Assembly (NCBI GenBank): GCA_949130495.1
Contig: OX422213.1
Coordinates: forward strand, 58,936,678-59,000,677
Source: Sambucus nigra
Taxonomy: Eukaryota; Streptophyta; Magnoliopsida; Dipsacales; Adoxaceae
Reading direction: 5' to 3'
DNA length: 64,000 nt
In this document: positions 1 through 12,497 of the stretch, one piece after another
Layout: every line of letters starts with the position of its first letter
How positions within the stretch are numbered: position 1 is the stretch's first letter
The notes under the pieces: generated by a model
Database searches by the model: none
Told to the model about the DNA's origin: nothing
What the model saw: the letters and a program-made list of their open reading frames with translations, nothing else
Program-made: the position numbers and the translations under genes

Positions 1-862
1 ACCCATAATAAATAGGGTGAACTCAAACTATATCTAGGTGAAACACCGCAACAACAACCCGTTCCCTCCAGGAACCATGGACACGATAGTCTTGCCATCA
101 TTAGCCTGCTATCATTTCGAAAGTACCAATACATATATACTCACCATAATACCATACGCGCATGAACATATAGAACGCGTATCCCAAACCAGATATATAT
201 ATACAATATATCAACACCCTCCTTTATGGCGAATGAAGGAAAATAAAATTCGGCTATCGCGAAAAACACATAGACATACATTATATAATGTTATCGAGAC
301 CGTCACAACTCAAATTTCACACACGAGTCTAGGGCTAACAAACATTGCGACTTTATCTAGCCACTCCACTTATACCTCTTCCTTCTGAGGTAAAACTCAT
401 AATAATATCCTTCTCATTCCGACTAAATCGTGGGGACTCATGGTTAAGACTATCCGTAAGATCCCTTTCGAACCCTCAATTTCAATGAGGAATTCGACTT
501 TAGTACCACTCTCTACTTCAGTGGTACTGCGGTACTCCTAACTACCATTATTTAGTAGTCGCCGCCAAAATACTTAACAATTACCATAAGGAGAGTGACC
601 TTTACTAAGGCCCTCGTCCCCAACTTCCACCAGCTGCTCCAGCTAAGCCTCACCTCCTGCTGCCATCCAAGACCCTCACAAGATCCTCAAACGAGCGCGC
701 AAAAGATTTCTATAATCTCATAATTGGAAGGAGAAAGAAATATGACAAGAGAAATCAAAAATCCTAGTCCTGAGGCTCTATAACAAATGAGAGAAACGCT
801 GAAAGTGTAGTACGTCCGCACAGATTCCTAAGGACACTAGAACCTGATGCTCTGATACCATC
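1..862 (-). mobile_element. Internal leader of long-LTR element D (partial)
   Basis: This is the 5' part of the internal region of a minus-strand gypsy-type element cut by the window edge. Read on the minus strand, roughly 860 down to 600 aligns by eye with the start of the LARD A internal region (56237-56530). Both share the words after the PBS about a late rise in 'gtgcggacgtactac', the 'ttttgcgc' stretch and an aggaggcgag-type stretch. I find no convincing gag or pol reading frame. A 116-codon plus-strand frame at 38-388 has no recognisable features and is treated as chance. The 3' LTR lies outside the window. Confidence 0.75.
849..860 (-). other. Primer-binding site, tRNA-iMet type (element D)
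   Basis: The minus strand reads TGGTATCAGAGC, the exact complement of the 3' end of plant initiator tRNA-Met. It lies two bases after the LTR end. This fixes the element as minus-oriented and makes 863-4300 its 5' LTR. Confidence 0.9.
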
Positions 863-3800
863 TGTGACAACCCGCCTAATAAGATACCGGGCGATCACTC
901 CAATATTAAATTAAAACAGGAGTCTCATATGGATCATTCTTAGCATCACTGTCGAAAATCCATTTAATTACTAATAACCTATTAGGCTGGTGTCAAATTT
1001 TTAACTTTACTACTCTATTTAACACCTGCAAATAAAACATCCACATAGTTTTGCGAAAATGAAACTGAAATGAAATAAAATAACCGAACACTCGGTGAAA
1101 ATATACAACCATATCGAATGTTGTACTCAAAGAATAAATAAATGCAGTTGGACCATTGGCCCGAATGTTTATACAATACCTCCTATCTAGATTACAAGAA
1201 TGGAAGCGGCTATCAAAAACCTGCATGCATCCACAGCTGCTGCAGCTGACATTTGACTCGAAAAGAAGTGCCATCCAGGCATCCCTGTGTCTGGACACCT
1301 ATATATATATATAATATAGAAAGAAAGGAAAAGTAGATAAATGGGTCAAAGCCCGAGTTTTGAAAATATTTAGCAAGTGCATAAATGCCTTATTTTTAGA
1401 AAAAGGTTTTATCTCATATTTAAGTTTTGTATCGCACTTCCATGAGATACCCCTCACCTCTCCACTAATAGTGCACTCCTATCGCATTGCTCTAAACCTC
1501 CTAGTCAAGCGACCCTGCTAAAGTAGTCTATTACCCAACCACTATCAATCCTAGATAGTCCAAGTAATGTACTAAGGGCCTAACTTCATCCCAGTCTCAA
1601 TGATATGCCATGTTCGTGCGTGGGGTGTCTCGCAAAGCGAAATCCAAACAAGGAACCCCCTCGATACACTACTACGCGGCACGGTCGATCGTCGGGATCC
1701 ATTAGACCCTCGGTACTCGATTCATCCATGTATACATATTTATATTACAAAATACATCCGGATCTATCTCCCGGAATGAGAATCCATATACAAAGTATTT
1801 ATCACTACTTTCATTTTCTCAAAGCTTCCCATTTCCTTTATTATATCAAGGAAATGTAAATATAAAAGCCAATTCATTATCATGAATTGCTTTAACAAAT
1901 CATATACTTTTAAAAGCCAATTTTATTATCATAAAAATTCTTTTCCGTTTCAAAATATCCCATTTACCTTTTTATATTCAGGAAATGTATTCAAAGCCAT
2001 TTTCATTATCATAAAAATGCTTTGATCATATCATATGCTTCCACTTCCCTTCTTCCATCCGGGAGGTGTTACCGAAGCCCAATTCATATAACCCATTTCC
2101 CTTCCTATATCTAGGAAATGTAATTAAAGCCAATCTATTATCACGAATTTCTTTAACATAACGCATTCTAAGACTGCCCGTCTGGGTTTCCCCACTGTGC
2201 GTGCCCCAAAATGGCTATCATCTTCCAGGGCCTATCATCAAGACAACCTGGGATCCTAAATCGCAAGACGTCGGGAAGCGTCCATATGCTTGCGGGATAG
2301 TCAAGACCACACCCGGAATCTCCTAACCAGCGCAGAAAAATATACAATAAATGCTCATATGGCCTATAGGACTATATCCACCCTGCATTCATTAGCCAGT
2401 GGGCTTCACCATACGTACGCAGACTTCCCTTATGATAGCGATTTAGAGAGGTGTGTATCCTCATTTTTATTAATTAAGAAAATCATTTATCTTTCCTTTT
2501 TGAAAACATTTATTTTTACTTTTTCAAAAGTGATTTATCTTAATTCACATATATACTTTAATCACATAGTATATATATACACCATATATTCCTACCTGAA
2601 TATATAAAAATGGCCATATTTTCCAAACCATCTATCGATGACCCTTAATCCCAAAGATTCTCTCAAGAATCCTAATCATGCATTCATATATGCATGATAC
2701 TCAACCCAAAATATTTTCTTACTTTAACAAGTAATATATATATACCAAAATCCCATCTACGGATTCATTTGGATATCTCCAATTATACTAATTAACTCTA
2801 AGTGAATATACACATATATATATTCCCAATTCCTCAAGTCCTTTAGGACATAACCCTCTATAATACTCTAATTTAGAGGGCCCTTAAAATTTAGACTCAA
2901 AAAGGAGAAATAATCTTAATCTCCAAAATATTGGGCTGAAAACAGGGCACCGGTCGACCGGTCCTGGACCCCTGATCGACCGCGGGTTGCAAATAACCCT
3001 ACGAAACAAAGCAGTAGGCCATTTCTTCTTGACGCGGTCGATCGGCAATAGGGGCGCGGTCGACTGGTCACACCAGGTCTCCCAAAACTAAATTCCTTGA
3101 TCCAACAACCCAAATTCATTTACGGGGTTTCTAAACTACACTGTAAATTATCCCGAACATCTACACGATTTATTCTATACTTTATTTTTCCAATTCCCGA
3201 TTTGATTTCCGAGTTGATGATTTCAACCCGGAGCTTCCATCTTGTAAAAATCATACCAAATCAAGGAAAAATAAAAAAAATACGCGGTCGGCACCCACGT
3301 ACCGTATCAAAAATATCTACAACTTTTGTGTTTTGGCCGAGAGCTAAATCAATTATTTTCTTGGCCAAAATGGCCCCCTAAAGTCACGGGTTACTATTCA
3401 TCATCTTCTCCGAGACGATTTCAGCCATTAAAGCTTCTCCCAAGCTTTTGTCGCCTTATCCAATGTCCTACAACCTCAACCAACTACAAATACACATATA
3501 ATACGGGTTCTAAACATCCTAGAATCCGAAATCACCCAATAAATTAGGTTAAAACCTAAGTTTCTTCAATTATCAAATTTTAGGGTTTTATTCGTTTTAA
3601 CTCCCAAAAACCCGTTTTATCCACGAATACCCAACCCAAAATCTTTAGGTTTTAATTATACCAAACTACGGTATGAGATATTTTTGCAAAAATTGAAATA
3701 AAGCAAGTAAACACTTGCTTTGTGGATATAATCCGACGACCTCGAGTCGAATCCGACGGAGTTTGGCCCAAATCTACCTTTTTCTCCTCCTTTGTTACTC

Positions 3801-4300
3801 CTCTCTCTCTTCTCTCTCTTTTCTTTCTTTCTTTCCTTTCTTTTCTCCCTCTCCCTCTCTTTATATAGAAAGAAAAGGGTTTAATCCCTTAATACCCCAA
3901 AAATGACTCGTTTACTCAATTACGAGCCCGGTTAACTCTAAAATTCCCCGAAACTCCATTTCGATAATCGGACACTCTTTTCCGACTATCTCGGACATTC
4001 CAAGACTCACGGCGCAATCGAAATTCCCATTCGAGTTACTTGACCGCAAACCACTATTCTAACCCATATAACTTAATGCGGGTTTTCCAATAAAAATCTC
4101 ACCTCTTTTGTTGCTATACTTCACGGCGACATATAATTAAAATATTTCGACCTATATAGTCCAAAAAATAATCACAACAACCTTCGAAAATCATTTAATC
4201 CTCGAAAATCCCAAAAATTACTATTTATGGTAATTTCCCAAATTGTCAATTTATATTTAATTATGGAATTTAATCGTCTCCAAATGGGCGGGTTGTTACA
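863..4300 (-). repeat. 5' LTR of element D (3.4 kb)
   Basis: Minus-strand LTR opening TGTAACAACCC at 4300 and closing GGGTTGTCACA at 863. Its last ~150 bases (863-1000) match the ends of the LARD A LTRs, including a 'cgacagtgatgctaagaatga' type stretch. It also holds the conserved GCTGCAGCAGCTGTGG-like stretch near 1240, the 41-base motif at 1613-1655 and a palindrome cluster near 2950-3070. A TATA box is followed by a purine-rich leader. The long LTR, TG...CA ends and iMet PBS are typical of Tekay/Del-type chromoviruses and their derivatives. The base run next to 4300 is GTGAG; the partner TSD would be outside the window. Confidence 0.88.
3861..3867 (-). promoter_or_regulatory. TATA box of LTR D
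   Basis: Minus strand CTATATAAAG, followed downstream by about 80 bases of pure GA-rich leader (3780-3860). This is the normal layout of an LTR promoter and purine-rich 5' leader. Transcription start is inferred about 30 bases downstream. Confidence 0.6.
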
Positions 4301-5457
4301 GTGAGGCACCTTGGTTATGATTCGGTCTAACTTTCTGGGGAATATGACCCCCTCCACTACATTTGCAATATTTTTGCCCAAGTTCGGTGAAAGGTAATCC
4401 GACTTGAGGAAGTCGGGTTAGAGTGAGCATGCCTGGGACATGATAGAATTTTTGTGAAACCATCCGGTAAGTTATTACTCAGGAATGGATGGTTATTATA
4501 CACGACATGTGTGTGAGTCTTGTAGTATACTATTACGTATATAATATAAGTAGATGTTTATATATTAGATTGATACATAAGTGTCAATGTATTTCTTTGA
4601 CAACTAGTGTGAAAGTTATATGACTAAAAAAGGGGTTTCCTATATAACTAGTATGAACGTTAAATGATTTAATTTAGTTGAACCGATTAAATAAGTTAAT
4701 GAGTAGATAACTTAATAATCAAAGCAAGAATACTCAGGTTAGATTAGTGTGGTAGAAAGAGGTGTGATACATCTAGTAAGGTGGGGTATCATAACTATGA
4801 AGGTTAGAAAGCAAGCATTATGTGTGCACATTAGATGAGGGATGAGTTATACCTAAAGAGTGTGCGACACTAGCTTAAATATGAAAAGTGTACATGCATA
4901 TATTAATTATTGTAGTTTAACTGCTTGCTAAATATTTTCAAAATATTTTACTTCAAAATATTTTAGGTGTCTAGCCCCAGGGATGCCCAACTTGAGGATT
5001 TAATCCAGGGATGCGTAGCTGCAGCTCATGTAGAAGTTGCAGGACTTTGCTATAGACACCTCGTTTATTTATTTCTAGTGTAAGAACTTTATTTCGGTAC
5101 TCATTTGGGCATGTCTCCCTCAAATTTAGTACGGACTTATTTATTTGACCTTGTGTATCCAGTTTATTGCTTCAGTTTATTGTTGAACTGATTGTTGATT
5201 CAATCATCTTTATTCATATTATTCATTTGTGTTGTATTCAGTTACCAGGTTGTGTGGATGGTTTTATTATTATTATATGTTTCCGCATGTTGTTAATTAT
5301 TGCAAGATAAAATTTGGCACGGGTCTGTTTAATTAATAAGTGGTTAGTAACTTTAAAAAAGTTTTCGACAGTGATGCTATGAATGATTCATTTAAGACCA
5401 ACGTTTTATTTTGATAATGGGTTGGCCACCCGATATTTTAGTAGGTGGGGTGTCACA
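4301..5457 (+). repeat. Truncated plus-strand LTR, Tekay/LARD superfamily
   Basis: The 3' part of an LTR. It has the conserved block near 4920-5060 (cttgctaaatattttcaaaa, then a 'gtgtctagccccagggatgc' block and GCTGCAGCTC). It then has the terminal block with 'cgacagtgatgctatgaatg' and ends GGTGGGGTGTCACA at 5457. No PBS follows, so it is a 3' LTR or a solo-LTR remnant. Its 5' part is missing at the border with element D. The simplest reading is that D inserted into it and the rest lies left of the window. Confidence 0.7.
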
Positions 5458-7391
5458 GTAAAGATTTTGGATATTTAGTTTTTTGGGATGTGTGGGATGA
5501 TTATTTTATTATTATTTTTTATCTACTTTATTCAACACTAACTTTGTTGTTTGTAGATATGAATATTTAGACTATGCTTGGTCGCGCGGGTCGGTGATTT
5601 TAAATTACTGCATTTTAAAATTTTATACATGGAAAACATTAGGCAATTGAAATTGAAATTGTTGGGTTGTTTTTAAATATGTATATATTCTTCATAAACT
5701 AAACATGTTGGTTTCATGTAAAAAGAAAGGAGACCTTGCCGATATGTTTTAAAATGTAAAGAGTTAGGATATTACTTTGTTGGGTCGTGCGAGACGATGC
5801 TTTCTTTTGTTTATCAACTTCATTTTATATGTTTTATTCGTTATTTATATATGTTATGATGATGATGAGGTGGTTCACATATTATCATTGTTGAATTGCG
5901 TTGATTTATTTTACATATTATTAATAGATTAATTATTGAATTTGTTGAATGCAGTTGATTTGGATTCTTGATGTTAGTGGTCATCGAGAAGCGAAATTGT
6001 TGAATGCAATTTACTTAGATCGTTGAATTCAATTGTTGTATATATTAGACTTATTTTTGTGTAAATTATTTTAAATAGTCCACCTTTTCGTTGGATATTA
6101 TGGAGTAGTAATCATTAGATGTGGATATTGTCAATAGTAGTTGTGGTATGAATATTACTCCTAGGTACTTTCGAAATAATATATAATTTGATTGTGGGAT
6201 TTTAAGTTGAATTAATGGTGGGTAATATAGTAGCTTCGGTGATAAATTATTGTATTTATTTTACTTGTGGTTGTAGTTGATTAGTTGATGAAAAACATGT
6301 CTCTATTGTACAATTATGGGCTATTTTAATGAAAAAACAATTTACATATAAAAAATATGACCTTTTATGTATTTTTTTTAAACAAAAGGCATAATCATGA
6401 ATCTCCATAAAAAATGTCATAAAATATGACATTTTACTGTAGCTAACCTTGCAAAACTAAGATGGATATGACATGATTACACTATATTTTATCAGTGGAA
6501 AACTGTGAAAGAACGATTTTCTTTTATCACACTTTTATGAACATTTATGTCACCTCTATGAATTAAGATTTCTAAAATTTTTAAATCGGAGATTAAGGGC
6601 TCTTTATCAAAGTTTTTAACTATGATAAATAGACTTTTTTCTTCTATTGATCAAACTGAGAATCACTCTTCTCCTTCTTTGACTTCCCACTTTTAGGGGT
6701 TTGTTGCAATAATATTAACTCAAATAAACCTAAAGAGGCATGATCTCAACAAATTAGCCCAATTTAAGCCAATTTTAAATGTATCTTCAATTTTAACAAT
6801 CATAGTAAAACATACAACTTGGTGGGATGATGAGGTTGATGTATATCTACAATTTGAACCATTCAATTAGGAAAAATTTGAATTAATTATGACAAAATAT
6901 AAGAAGATGGAAATTTAATGTTCAATTTCAGTGGATCTAACTAGATTTGATCTAGATCTAAGTGTTGTGTATGTTTGAGAAGTGATAATAAAAGTAAATA
7001 AAAAATAATAAAACGACAAGCTAGATTTATGAGCAAAAACCCTGACCTAGGGGTAAAATCCATGAATGCATACTATCACATCATTAAACTTGAAAATGTT
7101 TTATCTAATGCAGGAAGATAACTCTCTTTCAATCCCTAAGAACAAGTTATCTGATGAACATTAAACTTTCCCCTACAGATAATGACCAATCCATTGAAGG
7201 TTCAATTAGGCAAATAAGGAAGTTACATTCTCCTCCCTATAATTGCACGATTGGTAAAATCCCAAATAGGTCCAACACCTCTTTCAAATTAGATTTCTGA
7301 TCTTCAATTATAATATGAATCAATTATATTGAATCTAACTATGTGGATTCGATCTCAAAACACTCTTAATTCCTTACAAAAATTAGATAAA
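5458..7391. other. Unassigned AT-rich intergenic DNA
   Basis: No coding potential, LTR pair or recognisable domain was seen. The one local structure is a perfect 10-bp inverted repeat with a 5-base spacer at 6411-6435. It probably holds decayed transposon sequence not identifiable by eye. Confidence 0.5.
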
Positions 7392-7396
7392 GTATT

Positions 7397-8705
7397 TAAA
7401 AGGACAAATTTTCAATTGAGTCAATTTGTATGCATTGGCTTAATCCTCAACGAAAAAAATTTGAGTCATAGGTTGTGTTTGCCTTCAATTCTTTGACGTC
7501 TTTCAATGAAGACATACTAGCAAAGCTTTATAGATTATATCACCATGTTGTGTTTCGTGCTCGTTTTCATATTCATGTTCCAAGGATCTCTTAGGTATGA
7601 ATATGTATTTTTTTGAATCATGGATATTTTATCATTGGGTGTTAGGATTTTATAAAATGTTTTAAAATGCTTCTTTAAATAATTATTGAAATTTTTGCTA
7701 GTTCGTTAGAATGACTCTAAACGTTGTTCGAATGAGTTTCCATTGGTTATTATAATGAGGTACCTTCGGTCAAATGAGATCTAGGACGATGCCTTTTGGG
7801 TTCTCTCTGGAATGTTGTTCGAAGTTTCATTTGAAGATATCTGAATGAGAATGGGTACTTCGTTGGGATGAGATATCAGTTCATTCGAATGACTATGCAT
7901 GTTTTCGGTTTTAAACAAATCTTTTACAAATCTTAAACCCTATCTCTTTGCAACAACTTTCCCTATAGGAGTTTTTAAAGAGTTTTTTTTGTGATTAAAC
8001 TCTTTCAAAAACTCTCCAAAAACCCTAGTTTACACCCAAATAGTTTAGGATGCAAGATTCATCTTATATATGCATTGAATATTATGTCTTGGTCGCCAAG
8101 TTTATTCTCCACATATTTATAAAGAATTATTTCATTGTGTTCGGCTGCATATTTATTATTTAAACATGGTAGACTCCATATTTGTGGTGTTATAGCGAAG
8201 AAACGATGGATTTCACATTCCAATCTATAGACGGTTGCGGTGTATGGATCGATGGATACCAAGGCGTGTGTGGACACACACGTTGTGTCACTTGTGTAGG
8301 TGGATTCCTGAATTGTCTTTGTAGAGGAACAATTGAAGATTGAATACGCATCAAGGCTTGTGGTGATCGAGTCACTGAGTAAGTCATTTGTCAAGTTTTG
8401 TAATTCCGTATCATAGTGAATTATGTGGCTGGGTCGTCAGAGGTTTATTCTGTTGTGGATTTTCCTCGTATATCGGCGTGTTGGGAGATTCCTTTACTCA
8501 TTTTATCTGATTAGCCCCTAGATGGATGTTTTAGTTTAAAAAAAATTAAACTGGGTAAATCATTTTTTCACAACAAATGTTTTAATTTGGTGAACAAGTT
8601 TTATTGGGTTTAATTTTTTAAAATTTTATTTTTAAAATTTGAAAAATTCAAAAATAGAATTTTTGTTTGTAATCATATCTGCCTAAACACTATAGAGCCT
8701 TATCA
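7397..8705 (+). repeat. 5' LTR of copia-type element
   Basis: Direct repeat of 12498-13812, starting at the shared aaggayaaattt block and ending CTTATCA. It carries a decayed cluster of TTCGAA-type palindromes (7705-7905). The TATA box seen in the 3' copy has been lost here (ccctatagga at 7971). Confidence 0.85.
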
Positions 8706-8708
8706 AAT

Positions 8709-8719
8709 TGGTATAAGAG
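8709..8719 (+). other. Degenerate iMet-type primer-binding site
   Basis: TGGTATAAGAG lies three bases after the LTR end. It differs from the canonical TGGTATCAGAG at one position. Confidence 0.75.
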
Positions 8720-8779
8720 GGGCTTACTCTTAGGTATTATGTTTTTGATCCCATGTTTTAGGCATGCATTTTGGTTATT

Positions 8780-10580
8780 TTGATGGTATTAGAGCCTCGA
8801 TGTTTGATGGGTCTAACTTCGCATACTAGAAAATGCGTATGAAACCAGCACTTAAGGGTATCGATGGGTGTGTATGGCAAGTGGTATTAAATGGTTGGAC
8901 TCCATTTACTACTTTAGTTTGAGAAAATAGGATTCGCAAACCCGTAGAATTATTGAGTGAGGCTAAGCATAGGTCAGCAAATTATAACTCATGTGGTTTT
9001 AATGCTCTATCTTATTTTGTCACCCTAGAGGAGCTTCGTCATATTATGACTCGTGAGATGTCAAAAAAAGGCTTTAGATATACTCAGTATCAACCATGAA
9101 GGAACTAGTGATGTTAAGGCTTCCAAAATCCAAAACGACACCACTTAGTTTGAAACCATTAAGATGTTAGAAAGTGATACCTTTGATGAGTTTTATTCAG
9201 GTTATCTGACATAGCTAACTCGCCTTTTAACTTGGGAGAGAAGTTACTTGAAAATTGGGTAATCAAGAAAATCTTAAGGGCGTTACCTGGAAGTTTTAAT
9301 TCAAAAGTGATGGTTTTTAATTCCTTGGATACTTTAGATTCTATGAAACTTGAAGATCTTATAGGTGACTCACAAACTTATGATCTTGACATATTTACCT
9401 CCAAGACTAAGTAGAGGAAATATAAGGGCATTCGTTTGAAAGTCTAGAAGGAGGAAACCCCTATTTCAGATGTCAGTCTGACATAGAGTCCGAAGATATG
9501 GCCATGATAGCAAAGAAATTCAAAACATTTCTCAAGTTTCATAAGCAATCGAACGATGAAAAAAGTTTGAGAAAAGCATGTATAATTAGGCTGACCAATT
9601 CCCTAAAAATCGTAATGATAACATTAAGTTGGATGAGTCAGAAAGATGTTACAGTTGTGAGGGTTATGGCCATAGGATAACCGAGTACCCAACTAAAATA
9701 AGGAAGGAGGGAATCGAAGGTCTATAATGCCACCCTTAGTGATAATGATCGAAAAGTGGTAACCGATTCCTCCACTGTGATCAACTACACCGCATTCATG
9801 GCTAGTCATGTGAGATTTGATGAGAAATATTCCCATGAAGAAATTTCTAAACATGACACTTTCGAGGCCAAAGTTTGTGGATCCCAAGTGTGTGATGGAC
9901 GAGAGAGTGGATATGAGAGTGAGGATAAGAGTGAACTCGAAGTTTCCTTCCATGATTTATATGCGAAAACATTAAAAATGAATAAGGATAACTTAAAGTT
10001 GGAAGCTATATTAAAATAACGTGTCGTAGAGAATGATGATATTGTTTTGATTGAGTATTTCAAGGCATGTAAGGGGAATCTTCAATAGTATCTAGAGTAA
10101 GTTGAGGGTGAGATATATAATCTCTGAGGTTTTATGGAGGATATGAAGACAGGGCTTTTAGAGTTTGAGGAGCCTAGGCATTTACTTTTGTCTCGGATAG
10201 TTGAGCATAAAGAGAGATTGAGAGACTCAAGTGGCATAAAATTTGATTTGGAATCTAGGTAAAAAGTTGTATAAGATGTTACACACCATCCAAAATAAAT
10301 ATGACAAGTGTGGAATTGGCTTTGATGATCAAAAGACTTTTTCTAGCCAAGTCAAGACCATGCATTTGAGAGATTCCACTAGGAATTTTAGGAAAAGCAA
10401 CCCTTGGGTAACACCCCTTGCCGTTTTTACACTTGCACTCATTGCGATAGGAAAGGTCACATTAGGATGTTTTTCTATGATCTTAGAAAATGTCCTAGAA
10501 AGTCTAAGTCTAGAGTCACCAAGGCTTTCAAAACCCAAGAGCATCATATTACACCTATATAGGTTAGGAACTCGGATTTA
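8780..10580 (+). pseudogene. Copia gag pseudogene (UBN2/DUF4219-type)
   Basis: Plus-strand translations across several frames give the plant copia Gag signature. Near 8800 is FDGSNFAY followed by KMRMKPALK, the N-terminal DUF4219-like start. Near 9190 is TFDEFYSG. At 9232-9414 is a 60-codon run with KKILRALPGSFNSKV and LEDLIGDSQTYDL, the UBN2 core. At 9643-9690 is a zinc knuckle, CYSCEGYGHRITEY, whose final Cys is replaced by Tyr. A second knuckle-like stretch, CTHCDRKGHIR, lies near 10430, as seen before the protease in Maximus/SIRE elements. Multiple stops and frameshifts break the frame. A functional product is unlikely. Confidence 0.8.
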
Positions 10581-10581
10581 G

Positions 10582-12484
10582 AGGCTTTACATATTGGACT
10601 TGTTGATTCTCGTTTTGTTGCACATGATGTTTCCCATGTTATATCTAATGGTTGATTGTTTTCACATGCTTAGAGACTTTACATATTCTATTATTTATAT
10701 TTTGATTGTTTCATTTATTAAGTCATATTGAAAAATACAAAAATATTTTCTTTGTTTTTTGAGTTAGTTTGTTTTTAAATTTGTATTTTCTTACGAATTT
10801 TTTTTGAAAAACTCAAAAAGATTTTTTGTTTTTGTGTATTTTAGCTTTACATATTTTGCATGGCATATTGGTGTGCTTGCATTCAATTCATTCCGTGTTA
10901 TTTTCTATTATTTTTTATAAAACTTGTGGGTGTTCTGTCCCTTTTTTTTAAAAGACGAGGACATTTAGTTATGATTTTTAATGCTTCGATTGTTTTTAAT
11001 CGTGCTTGCATGGAGTTGTTTCGATTTTTATTTGCTTAATGAATTTTTGTATATGGCTCCACACACACATGTAGGAGCTTTTTGAATGTTTACTTCACAT
11101 CTATACTTGAGATTTGTGAGTTGTTCTCCCATTAATCTTGTCATTTACATATTTAGTGACTATGAGGTATTTATGCATGTAATAACCATTAGCCTTTATA
11201 TTGTTTGAATTAAAAATATGAGGGCGCACAGGATAGGGCTACATAATGAGCAAATCTACTTCACGGGAAAGCCACCGTTTACAAGATCCTAATAAAAAGA
11301 TTAAAGGCAATAAAATAGAAAAATTGTGAAGGCCAACGTCTTTAGTTTATTTTAATTTCAAATGTAATAGTTTCAAAAGAATTTAGAGAAAAGAAAATAT
11401 GATATATGTTTATCTTTTGAGGGTTTTATAGTTGAAGGTCAACAATTTTTCACAATGAATCCTAGTTATGCTTAGTTTGACATAATGTTATTGATTTATT
11501 GAATCATCAATCTTATAGGCTTGTGTGCAATGTACTTGTTTGTTCATATAGTTCACTTTATCTTGTCACCTGAGGCTAAATCTTAGTTTGACACTTAAGG
11601 CTAAATTTTAGTATGATAAATTTTTGCGGTCAAATATAACTCCATCAACATATTTGAGTGTTTGGGTAATAATTCATTTTATCTAGTTCACATGAATTCA
11701 TTCAATCCCAAATGTTAAGACACCTCGATATTGTGCTAGTGTGTAAAGATTATATATCTTATGTCAAGTTTTTGTGATTGTTTATACCCATATATATGTG
11801 TCTGTATTTCATTAGTATATTTTTCATATTTATATATAAGGTATAGTTTTGTGGTTTGCATTTAATCCGTTTTTTCCATATGCTTTATCTTTGGGTCACA
11901 TTTGGTACATTGAAATTTCATATCTCAAATTGATATTTCAAATTGGTATCATACTTCATTACTTATTCATATTGGTACTTTTCGCATCGATATTGTTATC
12001 ATTTGATCATTGTTTGGATTACATGTACTTGTGATGCCGTATTGTGTTCTCACACCATTGCATGATTTTATTCCTTCCTACCTATTTCTCTTGGTATCAT
12101 ATATTCACACATTTAGTGGGAGATTTGGTTTATGGGGGGAGTATAGTTTTACGCTTTCTTGCTTTGTCTATTCCTCAACAAAAGGGGGAGAAATTGTATT
12201 TTTTATCTTAGGGGGTGACATCTTACGTAGGTTGAGATTATTTCAGACATTGTCAGAAATTTTATTCTTACAAGGATTTATACTTGTAATATTAACTTTG
12301 CATTTAAAGGTGAGATTAAGTTTGCGAGTATACATCATGCGATAAAGTTTTAAAGATAGAAAAGTTACTCAACGTATGTATTTTTTGAGAATCTCTGCTT
12401 TTTTCCTTTGAGGGTTGAGATGAAGTCTTTTAGAGATCTTGGTGGCCCATAGGTTTGCTATTTTTGTTTTGTCCTAAAGTAGAC
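10582..12484 (+). other. Non-coding 3' internal region of copia element
   Basis: AT-rich, with no pol domain found in any frame. It contains several agggggaga-type purine runs (near 12120-12190) like those preceding the PPT of SIRE/Maximus elements. The 111-codon frame at 12010-12345 has no recognisable features. Confidence 0.6.
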
Positions 12485-12495
12485 AAAGGGGGAGA
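12485..12495 (+). other. Polypurine tract of copia element
   Basis: AAAGGGGGAGA directly before the 3' LTR. This is the usual plus-strand primer position and sequence for plant copia elements. Confidence 0.8.
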
Positions 12496-12497
12496 TT

